NCBI GenBank assembly: GCA_021292105.1 | Contig: CM037868.1 | Location: forward strand, 35,590,876-35,654,875 | Length of the DNA stretch: 64,000 nucleotides | Reading direction: 5' to 3' | Source: Anadara kagoshimensis | Taxonomy: Eukaryota; Mollusca; Bivalvia; Arcoida; Arcidae | Shown: piece by piece, positions 45,701-60,700 of the stretch | Layout of the letters: each line of letters begins with the position of its first letter | Position numbering within the stretch: the first letter of the stretch is position 1 | Made by a program: the position numbers and the translations under genes | The notes under the pieces: model-generated | What the model saw: only the letters and a program-made list of their open reading frames with translations | What the model was told of the DNA's origin: nothing | The model's database searches: none

Positions 45701-48700
45701 AGAAACCAATTTGATGTTGCCCCCCACCCGCCTGCACACCTGCCAACATTCGTTAATCTAAGAACCAGGTTTCTACGAAAACCTGGCTAAAAATTTACCT
45801 AGTTACTAGGCTTGAAGTAATTGTTCTTTAAAAGGCAAATGTGGAAGAAAATAAAATTCTTAACTCTGATTGGTAAGAATTATGAACAGACCAACACCAG
45901 TTACCTCCTGCCACAATGAGAAAATATACAATGTATGTAAAGTATTATAGAGTAAATACCATCTAAGGTGATGTCCTCTAATTTTTTCCCTTTCCATTTA
46001 TTAACTTGCCCACTTTCAACAGCAAGAAGTAAATGAGAGACCTGTAATTCAGATGTAAATTGAATTAATGAATTGAATGATGCCAACTCACCATAGAACA
46101 AATAATAACAAAAGGAAAGCAATAACACAAGATTTGACTGACATATTTATCATACGATTCTTTGGAAATTTTCGTTAGATGCTAGGAAATAACATAAATA
46201 TTTCCGCATGTATGCAAAAATACTTTTTGCATCTACTTCAGATTAAGTGCAAATTTGATAAATTTTATTGTTCCCATGCAGAGATTTACATATACAGGTG
46301 TGGAAATATACTTGTAAAAATCCAGATGCAAATCACTTATCATTGATCGTTAACTTCAAAAGACCATCAGTTGATCTTTGACCAAAGAGCCTCATTGGCA
46401 AATGTCAGCATCCTTACATCACAACAGACAATCGGAATAAATTCAGCCAGTTTCAATGGTTAAAAGAAAATAAGTAAGCATTAGCAAAGAAGTGGTATAG
46501 TATTATATTGCATACCCACACAAGCAAAGCTTTCGAGAAAACTACCGATGACACAACTTTGGTCTCAACCAAGCCCAAATACACATTTTTAAAACTTTTC
46601 AATGATAAAACTATTGGAATATGGATAATGTTCTTAATAGAAATTAACTGTGGTCAATATACATTTACCTTTGTAAGTTCTACTGTTGAATGGCTCAACC
46701 TATAATTTTCCTTGTGGGTTTTCACATCATGACCAAGATGGTTGGCCAGCATCTCAAATTCATTTGTTGTCATATCCAAAATCTAAAAACAAGCAATACT
46801 TGTTATTTTTGTGCTGCCAAAATTATTCAAATTTTTAAACGCTTTACATGTTTGTACTACACTTTGGACACTGGCATGCCAACTTGATGTGAGAAATCAA
46901 TCCTTGCAATCTTTTCCTATAACCACAGCGTAATTTAGTCTGCAACACTCTAAAACTCTTCCAAAATACCTGTATCTTAGTTGTTCAATTATGATGCCTT
47001 TTCTACAAAGGCAAATGCTGACAAAATTCTGGATATGTCAGCAAAAGGGAAGGGGTATATAAAGTGTTTTTCCAAAATACCATATTGGCATTTGTTCATG
47101 TTTGTTGTAAAATGCCAAATAACTATACAAAGTTTTGTTTTAGGCATAACTTTCATAAAATAGTAAATTATAGAATATAATCCAAAATGCAAGATAATTA
47201 ACTTGATACGAAAAATTTTCAAATCAATATTACATAACATGAATTTAAGATCCTCTATAAATAATGGTCATTGCTAATGTAAACAAACTTATATTGTTCA
47301 ATTATGATACATATGATGAGGAATTGAAGGTATTATATGAGACATTCCAATTATAGTTGTTTTTTAATCAATGAAATCCAAGTCCAAACAAAACATTGAA
47401 TTACTCTGAAAATAGTCACACAGTACCTCAGAAAATAAATGATTTCACAGTAAACAAAACATACCTGGGAAACAGTTGCAATATATTTCCTCAGAGAAGT
47501 AGAGGTGATTCTCTCCGGATGCTGCAAACCAGGGCACTTAGAAACAATTTCTGCCATTTCAGTGTTGCCACTAAATGGGGTATCTGCATTTAATCTTGCA
47601 AAAATATATGGGTTGGTTTCAGGTATTCCAACTTCTTTTCTGAATTTTATTAGCAAATCAATCGCAGATTTTGCATCTGGTGGCAGTATAACATATGCAT
47701 TAACATTTTTGCGTGATTTTCCCGCAGATATCACCATATCCATCCTACAAAAAAAGATTTTAATGACATATGAAGGTTTATACTATCAACTGAGTTGCAA
47801 CATGCCCCAGTGCACACAATGTAAACTCACTATTATACGTCCATAAATATATCACACCCTGTTTTTCCTTTTTCATTTAATTTGATAACATTGAGTAAAA
47901 TGAACTAAATAATTTCATTTTGTATTTCAAAACACAACAGAATTTAATTCTGGTTCAATCTGTATGTTCCCTAGTTTGTCTGTGTTCAGAGAAAACATTT
48001 TTTCAATTTTGTAAGTTCATTTTGATCTTATTGTCTCCCCAGTTGAAAACAACTATTGATATATTGATCAGAAAGGATTGGCACCATATCGATATGAAAA
48101 CAAAAGTGATTAGAAACATCAGTGGAAAACAGTGTACTATGGGTTGATGAAAATTTGTTTAATCTGTTAGCACCAGTAAAGCAAGACTTTTCTTATTAGC
48201 TATTGATTTTACCTTTTATTGATTTTTATTGAAATCAATCAGTTCTATATTGCAAAAAAAAGTATAATGCATCAAAATGTTCTGTTATAACTTTTCTGGC
48301 GTATTTTGTCAAAGAATATGGCAAATGTACAGATAGATAAATGATGTCATGATCGTGTGACCATGGCATCCATTCACCTTACAGTTACCTTTAAATTGTA
48401 TTTGATATAATTACCTGTCTGCAAGTAATCTGTCCACTTCTGATAAAGCAAGTCCAAATTCTCCATTGTCCTCATCTTTCCAATTTGGCCTCTGTAGATA
48501 TTCACAAACTTTCAAATCTTTGACCTCAGCTCTTCGTCTTTTGTTGAAGAGGATTAAACGACACATTGTCAGTTGTGCAAGGTCTGTCCAATGGCAAGAC
48601 AGTCTAGTTTTAGTCAGAGCAATAGAACTGGTTTCCATACTTGTCTGAATGTGTGCAACTAGTTTTTTTAAATCATCTGTTAGGGGAATTGTTTGAACTT

Positions 48701-51700
48701 TTGTTCGCTTCACAGCATTAATACGCTTAAGACATACTGAATTTACACGGTAGTTCCATTCAGCTTTCATCAATTTTTGAAAATTAGTACCATCTTGATT
48801 CCTTCTATCATCATTTTCACGCAATGCATGGCCAACCTTAATTTGGACAACATGATTTAACAGGTTCCCTATGAACTTACCAAGGGTCAATGCTGGATTG
48901 TCATTTCTTAATGACAATGCCTTTGTACATTCAACAACTAAATCAAAATTTTCAGGTCTCACAAGATAATCAAGACTGATAATAGTTTCTGGCCGCATCT
49001 TCTTGGCTTCTAGAATCAATCTTGCTAAAGTTCTACAACATTGGGAAACCCTATACATATCATTGATTTTTTGATCTCCTTCTTCCCCTAAGGAATCCAC
49101 TCTCAAGGCAGCATAACGTTTGAGTAAGGAGTCATCTTCTACAATTGCCTTAACAGTGTCATTCTTCATTCTGGATAGCATTTTCACAACAAAGCTATCA
49201 GTCTCCTCTTGTAATGCACTACGAAGCAAATGTTGTCCATGCCGCACTGCATTATTTGAAGTTTCATTTTCATCAAGACTTGCATTTTCCCCTGTTCCCC
49301 GAAAACAACAATTTCTGTTATGCCACCAAAGTGATGTCCTCAAAATAAATTTTTTGCAATATTCACATGGTAAATAGTCAACTGGCCTCTTTTCCTCATA
49401 ACCATCTCTCCGAGCAACCACTAGACAACCTTCTTTCTTTTGCAAAACATTAATATTATGTTTGAAGTTGCCTTCATTGGCTAAGAGCTCCAAATTGTGT
49501 AGTCTTTCTTTTGATTTCTTTGGAAGCAACAACACTTCTGATACTCTGGTTCTGTCCCTGTGAACGGTAAGGAGATGTCTTGATATTTTACTAGATATTT
49601 CCTTTTCACAAAAGGTACAATAATTCTTTTTGTCATATATTTGCTTACATCCTTCTTTCTTCTCTCCTCTTTGTAGTATATATACATTTGGATATAAATT
49701 ACTTGACAAACCATTCTTGATAGAGATAGAATCTGACATCTCACCATCTGAATTTGTAATTTCAGCATCATCTATGAAAGAGTCATTTATTGTCAAAGAT
49801 TGATAAAGAGGTTTGGTATTGTATGGCATATTTGTGTCGGAGTTTGACAGGAAACTATCTTCAACAAAATTAGCTTTGTCCATGAAAGTATTTTCAAGGA
49901 CAGGATTCAGGGGAACAGCAGGTTTTTTCACACGTTTTCTCTTGGTAAATCGCTTTTTTCTTTTTTGTCCAAGCTTAAATGAAGATGATAGTCCTTCATT
50001 GGAAAAGCTATCATATTCATCTGAAGTGCTGTCTGTAACAACATAGTCAGGATCTTTGACTTTGTCACTGTCTGTTTCAAAAGTCTGTTCAAAGTCACTT
50101 AAGTTTTCATCATGTGAATGTTGTACAATATCATCTTGTGTAGGTTGTACCATATCATCTTGTGTAGGTTGTACAATATCATCTTGTGTAGGTTGTACCA
50201 TATCATCTTGTGTAGGTTGTACAATATCATCTTGTGTAGATTGTACAATATCATCTTGTCTATGTTGTACCATTTCATCTTGTGTAGGATGTACCATTTC
50301 ATCTTGTGTAGGATGTACCAATTCATCTTGTGTAGGTTGTACAATATCATCTTGTCTATGTTGTACCATTTCATCTTGTGTAGGATGTACCAATTCATCT
50401 TGTGTAGGTTGTACAATATCATCTTGTCTATGTTGTACCATTTCATCTTGTGTAGGATGTACCATTTCATCTTGTGTAGGATGTACCAATTTATCTTGTG
50501 TAGGTTGTACAATATCATCTTGTCTATGTTGTACCATTTCATCTTGTGTAGGTTGTACAATATCATCTTGTGTAGGTTGTACAATATCATCTTGTGTAGG
50601 TTGTACCATATCATCTTGTATAGGATGTACCATTTCATCTTGTGTAGGTTGTACAATACCATCTGGTGTAGGATGTACCATTTCATCTTGTGTAGGATGT
50701 ACCATTTCATCTTGTGTAGGTTGTACCATTTCATCTTGTGTAGGTTGTAGCAATTCATCTTGTGTAGGTTGTACAATATCATCTTGTGTAGGTTGTACAA
50801 TACCATCTTGTGTAGGATGTACAATACCATCTTGTGTAGGTTGTACCATATCATCTTGTATAGGATGTACCATTTCATCTTGTGTAGGAAGTACCATTTC
50901 ATCTTGTGTAGGTTGTACAATATCATCTTGTGTAGGTTGTACCATTTCATCTTGTGTATGATGTACCATTTCATCTTGTGTAGGTTGTACCAATTCATCT
51001 TGTGTAGGTTGTACTATATCATCTTGTGTAGGTTGTACCATTTCATCTTGTGTAGATTGTACAATACCATCTGGTGTAGGTTGTACAATATCATCTTGTG
51101 TAAGTTGTACCAATTCATCTTGTGTAGGTTGTACCAATTCATCTTGTGTAGGTTGTACTATATTATGTCGTGCAGGATGTACCATATTATCTTGTGTAGG
51201 TTGTGTAGGTTGTACAATATCATCTTGTGTAAGTTGTACCATTTCATTTTGTGTAGGTTGTACAATATCATCTTGTGTAGGTTGTACTATATTATGTCGT
51301 GTAGGTTGTACAATATCATCTTGTGTAGGTTGTGTAGGTTGTACAATATCATCTTGCGTAGGTTGTACCATTTCATCTTGTGTAGATTGTACAATATCGT
51401 CTTTTGTAGGTTGTACCATTTTATCTTGTCTATGTTGTACAATATCATCTTGCGTAGGTTGCACAATATCATCTTGCGTAGGTTGTGCAATATCATCTTG
51501 CAAAGGTTGTACTGTAATATCATGAAAAGGTTGTACCATATTATATTTTGTAGGATGTACCATACCATCTGGTGTAGGTTGTACAATATAATCTGGCAAG
51601 GGTTGTACTGTATTATCTGGCAAAGGTTGTACTATATTATGTTTTGTAGGATGTACAATATCATCGGGTGTAGGTTGTACAATATCATCTTGTGTAGGTT

Positions 51701-54700
51701 GTAAAATATAATCTGGTAAAGGTTGTACTGTAATATCTGGCAAAGGTTGTACTATATTATGTCGTGTAGGATGTACCATATTATCTTGTGTAGTTTGTAC
51801 CATTTCATTTTGTGTAGGTTGTACAATATCATCTTGTGTAAGTTGTACCATTTCATTTTGTGTAAGTTGTACCATTTCATTTTGTGTAGGTTGTACAATA
51901 TCATTTTGTGTAGGTTGTACAATATCATCTTGTGTAGGTTGTGTAGGTTGTACAATATCATCTTGTGTAGGTTGTGTAGGTTGTACAATATCATCTTGTG
52001 TAGGTTGTACAATATCATCTTGTGTAGGTTGTGTAGGTTGTACAATATCATCTTGTTGTAGGTTGTACAATATCATCTTGCGTAGGTTGTGCAATATCAT
52101 CTTGCAAAGGTTGTTCTGTAATATCATGAAAAGGTTGTACCATATTATGTTTTGTAGGATGTACCATACCATCTGGTGTAGGTTGTACAATATAATCTGG
52201 CAAAGGTTGTACTATATTATGTTGTGTAGGATGTACAATATCATCTTGTGTAGGCTGTAGCATATCATCTTGTGTAGGTTGTAAAATATCATCTTGTGTA
52301 GGTTGTACCATATCATATGGCAAAGGTTGTTGCATATCTTGTGAAGGTTGCACATTTTCATCTGGCAAGGGCTGTACCACATCATCTGGCACAAGTACCA
52401 TATTATTTGGCAAATGTGGTACCATATTGTTTTTTGAAGGTTGTATCATACCATCTAGAGAAGGTTGTACCATATCATCTTGTGTAGATATATCATCTTG
52501 TGTAGATTGTACTATATCCAGGGACAAGGGTCTTACCATACCATCTTCTGTAGGTTGAACCATATCATCATGCATAGGTTGTGTAGAATATTCAACCTCC
52601 TGTTGAGGATGTTGCACTGCTGTACCCTCTGGAAGTATAATTAGAGAATTATAAAATTTCAACTGATTGATTGCAAAGTTTGACCTTGACATTGATACTG
52701 AAAGCATCCCCAACTTGAAATGATAAACTTATCGAAACTTAACAGTGAAATAAAGAGTTTATTATTTTTTTCCATTGAATTTCCTGGAAAAAATATTTTG
52801 TGGAATTTTTTTTTCACTAATTGATATTTAAAATTTCAATTAATGTTTTAAGAAATTTCACAAGCACAACATATGCAGTGTCTGTTTCTGCTTTCGTTTC
52901 CAAATTAAAAGATGAGAATAAGACTTCACAGACAATGCTTACACCTTTTCAGCAGGATTAATTGTAAAGAATTTATCAAAAGTCATTTAAACATTTTTAC
53001 ACATTTAGGTTTTAAAGTTTATTTTCAGCCAAATTTCAAAAAGTCAAATGACTGGAATGGCAATATTATTTATTGTGGAATAGTACCATTTTTGATAATA
53101 AAATATTCATTACCTCTGGCCCAGGACAAATCATGTCTGAAGCAGTTCAGAAATACTGGCATTTTTTTCAAACATTCTGCAAAAAGAAATAAAAAAAACT
53201 ACATTCTTGAAGGATTGTAATAAATACTCCTTAATTGATATGAATATGAGATGCTATGCATTATTTTCAATTTTTTATTTTACTCTTCACATAATTAGTT
53301 TAACAAGATACTCACTTAATGACAGTTATTGTATAAAATCGTCATTTATTATAAATAAACAAAAGCTGTCGGTGTAACAGACACATGCCCCAAAAACATA
53401 ACTGACAAGGCAAAAAAATAAAAATTCTTTTGTGTGATTTGTCAAAATGTAATTATTAAAAACTATTAGAAAATAATTCATTTTTTATATTTGTTTTGCC
53501 TAAAACTATCAAAATAAAACATTTTCTGTTACTTTTCCTGTTACTCATATTGATGAACTAATTAACAGGGTAAATTAGTTTCACCAAAAGGCATGGGATA
53601 GAATAATTGTGCTAGCTATCAGGTGTTTATATTTCTGATTTTATTTCAGAGGTTTTAAATTAATTATAATATAGCTGAAACCACTTTATTGCATATCTGT
53701 TAATAAAGTTACCATGTTAATTGCACAATATAATGAAATCCAATACCATTTTCCATTATACTCAATAGAAATATTATCTCATTAAATTTGCATTGTAAAT
53801 TTGGCACATATCTATTAATTACATAGCAAAATTAAAAAAATTTTGAGAAAAAAAATATAGACATTTATATATTTTAACTGAAGATGAAGTAAACCCACAC
53901 CCTGGTTGTGCTGATCTGTGATAGAATATGTTGGATTTAGTAGTCTTTCTAAATAAATAATAAATTACAAATAGCAGGAAAGAACTCAATGATCAACCAA
54001 CTGCAAGTTGAGGCTTGTTAAATCGACTAGTTCCATGGTAAAAGATAATTCTGAAGCCTAAGTTTTGAGCAAGACCCAATAGTGCTATATATATGTATAT
54101 ATATATAATATATTATTGGGCCATTGCCCCAATAGTATCTACAAAATATACTGTTGGATTCCCAACCAATAATGCTACCAGTATGTTTATTTTGACTATT
54201 TTATGGTAATGTGTCCCTTTGATCATTGTTTGTGTTTTCAGGTTTATTTTCATTGAAACTCATTAAACTGCACTTTCAGCTTGTTGAGTTCTTACCGTCT
54301 ATTTATGATTTATATACTTTAGAATGTCAACTGAAATTAATACAAAACCAAATTGCATATATCTGAAGTGTAGTTCTATGATACACTGTAAAATATTCAC
54401 ATATTTCCTTTTTTCATAAACAAGAGGCTCATGGGGCTGTAGCCAAAGAAGTATGTTGTTTATGTCAATGAAACAGTAGATAACCTTTAACCTTATTCTC
54501 CACTATGCAAGTACACACCACTGTAGAGCTGCAAACAAATATTAGAAATAGGGATGTTCTGTTACTCCAATTTTCTGACAGTATTCAAATAATATCCATT
54601 CTGAACACTTGATAACACTAGATCAACATCAAACTTGCTGAATCACCACAAATAGTACTTAACAAGACAGAAAATGGAATATATTGAAAATATTTGCTTG

Positions 54701-57700
54701 ATCATTTTCAGTTTAAATTGTTGATAAAATATACTGCACTGTTAGTTTTTTTTTTTACAAAAAGAATAATAGTTGCATTTTTTCGCTGTTTTTCTATCAT
54801 TCTGTAAATTTTCTTAGAACATTGAACAATAGATCATTTTCAGGTTCCCCGTTTCGTGCTAATTCGGAGATTTATAATCTACTTAAGTCAAGTGATGTGC
54901 AGGCATGTATACTTTTGGTTTCCTATGGCATCTATAGAAACTGTCATTTCACGATATTGTATATAATGGAGACCTGTATTTTTCTCACCAAATTATGTTT
55001 TTTTTTTGTTTTTTTTTTTGAATTTATTATTATTATTATTATTATTTTTGATTGATATGAACTAAAATGATTTTTTTTTGTTACACAGTAAGGACACAGC
55101 ACCAAAGGCCAACTACTGGAATGGCCAAGCAACAAATTAGAACGTATATGACCAACAAGACCCCTTAAAGAAAATGTCTCAACCAAGCAGAAAGCTAATC
55201 CCCATTCAAAAATCTCAGTCACACATATTTACCACTTGGGTTAATCTTTTGCATTGTGTATTTAATCCTTTGTTAAAATGGCAATTATCACAAAAGATTA
55301 AAAAACATTTGCCAAAAACATTCAAGGCACATTTTCAAAAAAAAAAACAACATGTATAAATGACTGCATTGATTTTACACTTGAAAAACCGAAATCATCC
55401 ACAACACAATCACAAACATACAGCTCATACAAACACAAAAGCACATGTAAAGCACTCATAAACATCACACCTGCAGGATCATTCAACTTTATTTCACATA
55501 TTTGGGGAGGTAATACATCAGACAGATACATACCGGTAACAAAAGAAAGTTGAAGTTATGGTAGACAGAGGGGTATTTAATTAGAGATTTATAATTAGAA
55601 AGAAGAGCTACAATAAATATGTAAACGGGGTAGAGGCAAATAACTGAATGTTGCGAATGTTTAAAAAGAAGTATAGCTTGTCCAAGATTAAAAATATTTA
55701 GTATCTTAGCTGGTGCCATTCCACTGACTATGAAATCGGAAGTGAATCAAATTTTGAAAGTGTGTTTTTGTGTGTGTAATTTGCACAAACCATTACTAAC
55801 TTAGTATGTAGTCTTGTTATAGGTGTTAATTTTAAAAAAATACTGTCGTGGTACTAGTGGACCAACAAGGGTTTTTCATTTCAATGTTGATTTAGTATTG
55901 TAATATCTTTTTCTTTGTATTAATACTTTACTGGTGTAGGTATGTATTAAGAGATTACAGATACTGTATGTGTCATATCATTTGTATTAATACAGTGTTA
56001 ATAAAATACAGTCATTGGTCATTACTGCAGGTGGTTTTTAAAAAATAGGTTTTACTGTATATTTCTTACCAATAATTACCAAAATTATCTTTATATATGG
56101 GAACACTTGTATGATTGCATGAAAAACTTGTACTTGAATAAAAGCAGAATTTATACTTGAATAAAAGCGGAATTTTAGGACAATTTTATGCACTATTTTT
56201 AAAAAAAATATTTCATTTTGCTTTAGCCAGAATTGATTATATCGCATAAACTGTTGGCATGTCACGAGTGGGAGGTTGTATTTTCACTGACTCAATACTG
56301 GGATATAAGTAATGCCTGTAGTTGGATTAAAAGTGAAAAATAATGATTGAATAATGAGACATTGAAAACAAAAAAATTCTTATTTGTTATGTTATTAAGG
56401 GGTGGAGTAATATTGTTTTAATCCCCAGTCAAGATTATTTCACATATATCAAAGATGTCAACTCTAGAAATGTTGAGGAAATGAGAGTGCCTAGAGAAAA
56501 TCAATAACCATGGCAAGAGAACTGTCAAACTTTGTCAACCTAATGACTAGGTCAATATTATCTTTTATATTAGGATTTGGAGCTAGGCAGTGAGAGGATC
56601 TATGATTTGTAAGTTCATTTTTTCAACTCACCATTGGATCAATAAGGCCCCTTTTAACCAAGATGTACCAGGTCTAAATTAAAAGACTTTCATTTGTACC
56701 CTCTACTTAAAATTTAAATATAAGTATCAGAGGAACCTCAGAATGACAAAATAATTGTTTATTTAAATATTTTGCATGGAATTTAATGAAAGTGCAGGGT
56801 ACATAAGAAAGTTTAGCCATAATAGAAATGACACTTGGTCATTTGAAAAAAAAGACTTGCACAACCATCTTGCTTGAGCATCCACCGGACAATATAGAAC
56901 CAGATGTGGTCACAAGGATCCACACAATATAAGGGTCTGCATTCTGTCTTGTTTCAGGCAAACAAGTAGCTTTTGTATACTTGCAAATGTCACTATTAGG
57001 AATATTAGCAGTCCAAATCATCTATAATGATTAAACATCATCATCTTTTGCCGAGAACAATTACAAAAATTTACCATGGTACAGAACAAACAAAGCATAT
57101 TAATAGCACACAATTTATTGTATGCATATACTGATACAGTAGAGAAGAGTAAGTACCTGTGGATGTGTGGCAACCCTGGAACAATAGATGGCCAAGCAGC
57201 TTTGTCAGTAGAGCTTTCTGCTAGTATTAGGAAGGCCCCGGGTTCGAGTCGGCTGCATTTTTCTTTTTACTGTTACATTTTGGGGCTTGCTCAACCCTGG
57301 GAAGTGACTGGCCAATATTTTGTTCCTAGAGTGAAATCTAAAGGTTCTGATTCAATGTAGTTGATCAACTACAATCAATTCATGAATTGGAGAGAGAGAG
57401 AGAGAGAGAGAGAAAAAAAACCACAAAAATGAAGGGAGGAAGTGACAGACCAGGCTTGATAGGTGACATAGCTCAGTTGTTACAGCATTCTACAAATATT
57501 GAAGGTATGTCTATTTGAATCCTGGTTTGGCTGCTACATTTTTCTTCTCTCCTGTTACAGATATTTCTGATCATTCCCTTTTGCATCACTTAGAGTGCTA
57601 CTGTAACAACTAGTATTGGATTTTTCTGTAGTTATTTTATTTTTTAATTTTGAAAAAGTGAAGTCCAATTAAATTATTTTTCATACAGAGAATGGCAACG

Positions 57701-60700
57701 AAAATAAGCATATTAACATCTTGTTCATCTTCAGTCAACATGCCTATATGTCCAGCAGTGTACAACCTATGGTTAATGTCTTTTCGGTTTTATTTCAATG
57801 TCTTCTTTTTATTTGCAAGTGTGAAGCAAGTACATAAAAACATTGTATTGCTTAATGTCTGGTAAAAACCTTGAGTTGTATCCCCAACCATGTATCTACC
57901 CAAGCTCACATAAAACGTTACCATTTACAGTTTCACTAAAAAAGAATTTTGGTAATCACTCTCTGAATCAATATTTTTCAGCTGCAACTCTTTTGCCAAC
58001 TGATGAACCCCAATTAAATCATTTTTCAGATACAAATGCGACAAAATTCCTCTAGATTTCAAATAGCTCTTCAAATCATTTACCTGCTCAGTAGCAAAGT
58101 CTTTCATCACAAGATAGACATTAAAACCTTATATGCCTGCACTTTTCTTACTACAATATGCCTGTTTTACCTCTAACTGCTGATAACCCAAAAATATTCT
58201 ATTGAATAATATTCGAAGACTGGTATAGATATTCGAAAAGTACTATTGGTATTTGTTGCAGCTCTACACCACTGTAAGTCCCATTTTGAATGAATTTAGT
58301 ATCCAGGAAAAGAAATGTGGTAGGTATTCCTAGATTCCAAGATGGACTAATGCAAAACAAGATTTGTTTGTGAAACAATATAAAAACAATATAGCCCAAT
58401 CTTTAAATCAAAATAAAAATAACATGAAACAAGAGGTGTTTCCACTACAGTGTTCTGCAAAAATTGAGATGTGACAAACATTTGGCAATTAAAATCATAA
58501 AGACCCAGAGAAACTTTATTGGGTCTTAAAATGATTGACCAACCTTTTAAGTTGTATTTTGCAGGTACTTAAAATGAAAGTTTTACATACTTTCTTATTG
58601 ATGATTTTTCCACAAGGTAAAAACCAAAGTTAAAACAATTTAACAATACATTTGAAACTTGAATACCTCTGAAATTTTGTTTTCATTGGCCAAACATTTT
58701 CCATAAAACCCCCCAAAACATGGACACTTTATAAGGAATTGTGAAAACATTGACACTCTATAAGGAATTGTGAAAACTGGGAAGCGGAAACACCTTTTAA
58801 AAATATCGAAATATATTTAAGACAACTGCAACGAACAAAACAATACTCAAACCAACCAATTCCTATATCTTCCCACTCTTTATGAGAAATGCATTCAATA
58901 TCATCCAAAGATACTCTGAAACTGTATACAAGCAAAACAACCATTTTATTTTATTGTTTAAGGAATTTCATGACTGAAAATCATTCAACCGGAAATATGG
59001 GTCTGTTAGGGGTTACCCTATCTACCCTATTTTTGTCCCAACTCTTAGTTGCATATTAACAAGAGGCCCATGTGGGCCTTAACTCTCACCTTAATGAGCT
59101 ATCTTGTAGTATTTAACTGAGTTTTTATAAATTAAAGTCTCTTTTTGGAGCCCCATAGTCCAGCATTATAGATTTAATAATTATTTGTACTACAAATGCT
59201 TAATCTGAAATAAGTAAGGTCTAGCTATTGTACATTAGTCATTTGTGAGTTTTAAATAATTTATAGGAGTCCTTCTACAGATACCCCATTTGAAGTCCTG
59301 TTACCTGCATTTGTTTAGATTAAATAACACTTGTATTTATAATATCTAATGTCTAGCTAATGCACATGAGTGATTTATGATTTTTCAATAATCTATAGGG
59401 CCTTGGCTTAGATGAGCTAAAAGTTTACAGAGAAAGAAAATATTTTTCATAACAAATGATGAATTAATAATAATAATATCCCCAACAGTTTGTCATTAAG
59501 ATGACTAAAATTCCCTGCTTATCTGTTAATCTGACATAGGTTATGAAGATCATATGTATAGTTTAAACACATAGAGATTGATAGGACCTAAAACATTTAT
59601 TTTGTGAATATGGGGAGGGAGATAGGGTTAGTGGGGGAGGGTGGGGGACACAATTTGATTTGTCTGGCCTTAAAGCACATGTGAAATGGGTTAGGGGAGT
59701 ATGGGAAAATGGGAGGGGAGAGTCCAGTTTTTGCATAAACATCTTAACATGGGATAATATGGTTAAAATTTTCACCGAGACATGATAGATTAGGCAATCT
59801 GGCTCACCTCTGAAGACAAATTGATAAAACAGCTTTGTCAAATTTAAAATCGCCATATTGGATTTATAACTTGTGGCACTAAATGTATTCTTGCAATAAT
59901 TCGTTTTTGCAAACTGTTATGAACCAGATAGAATCACAAAACCTAGGATGAGAAAGGCTACAGCAATTACTGGCTGATAATGACCTATGTCACTTAGGAA
60001 TCGAGGCCCTGCTAACCATAGCAGAGTATCTATCTTTCACAAAAAGTATATCATTAACAATCATAAATTACCAATGTTTACCACCTGATTTTGATCAGAT
60101 TTGACTTCCTGTTGGCATTTAATAGTTATGATAGGTGTGCAATAACCTTGACGTATGTAAAAATTTAAGTAAATCCCACAAATCGAGGATAATTTTTGTA
60201 AAACAATCGCATCAAATAACACTATCAGGTGAAGTATAAAACAATCCTAGCAAAGACTGATGTTAGGTGTTTAAATGCATTTCAATTGCACTATAAATAT
60301 CCCTTATCATATATGACAGATGGTGTAATGAACTCACTTTCTGTCATCAGCCAAACAATATACATTAGCCTGCTTCTGGTCTTCATACACTGATTTAACT
60401 TGAACTGGCCATTTCATTTTCTTGGGTATACCTGGAAGCTTTGCCCACATATATTTCTCCAACATGGCATCTCTTTCATTGTTGTTATCCTGTAAATAAA
60501 GTTAACAAGTAGGTATTACAAAACTGAAAAGCGATAAACATGAGGAATAATCAAAGATTACAATTACCCCCTCCTCCTCCCCCATCCCCGCTCATCAAGC
60601 ACATCTCTGAAACTCCAAAGTCTCTTAACATGTTTTATTGTAACCAGCCATATATGTAGTACATTAACCAAATGAAGATGCCAACAAGTTGAGCTGAGCA

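Noticed and set aside
50056-52260. Long plus-strand and other-frame open frames (Cys-rich or Tyr/Leu/Ile-rich repeats)
   Set aside because: Shadows of the 24-bp coding array. The minus-strand octapeptide frame continues into zinc fingers and spliced exons; the others do not.
55322-55719. Additional gene B exon in this interval
   Set aside because: A donor-like 'cctgcag/gtgtga' exists, but no phase-consistent acceptor and protein-like frame could be established.
57180-57560. tRNA genes in gene B intron
   Set aside because: Poor stems and shared downstream SINE sequence.
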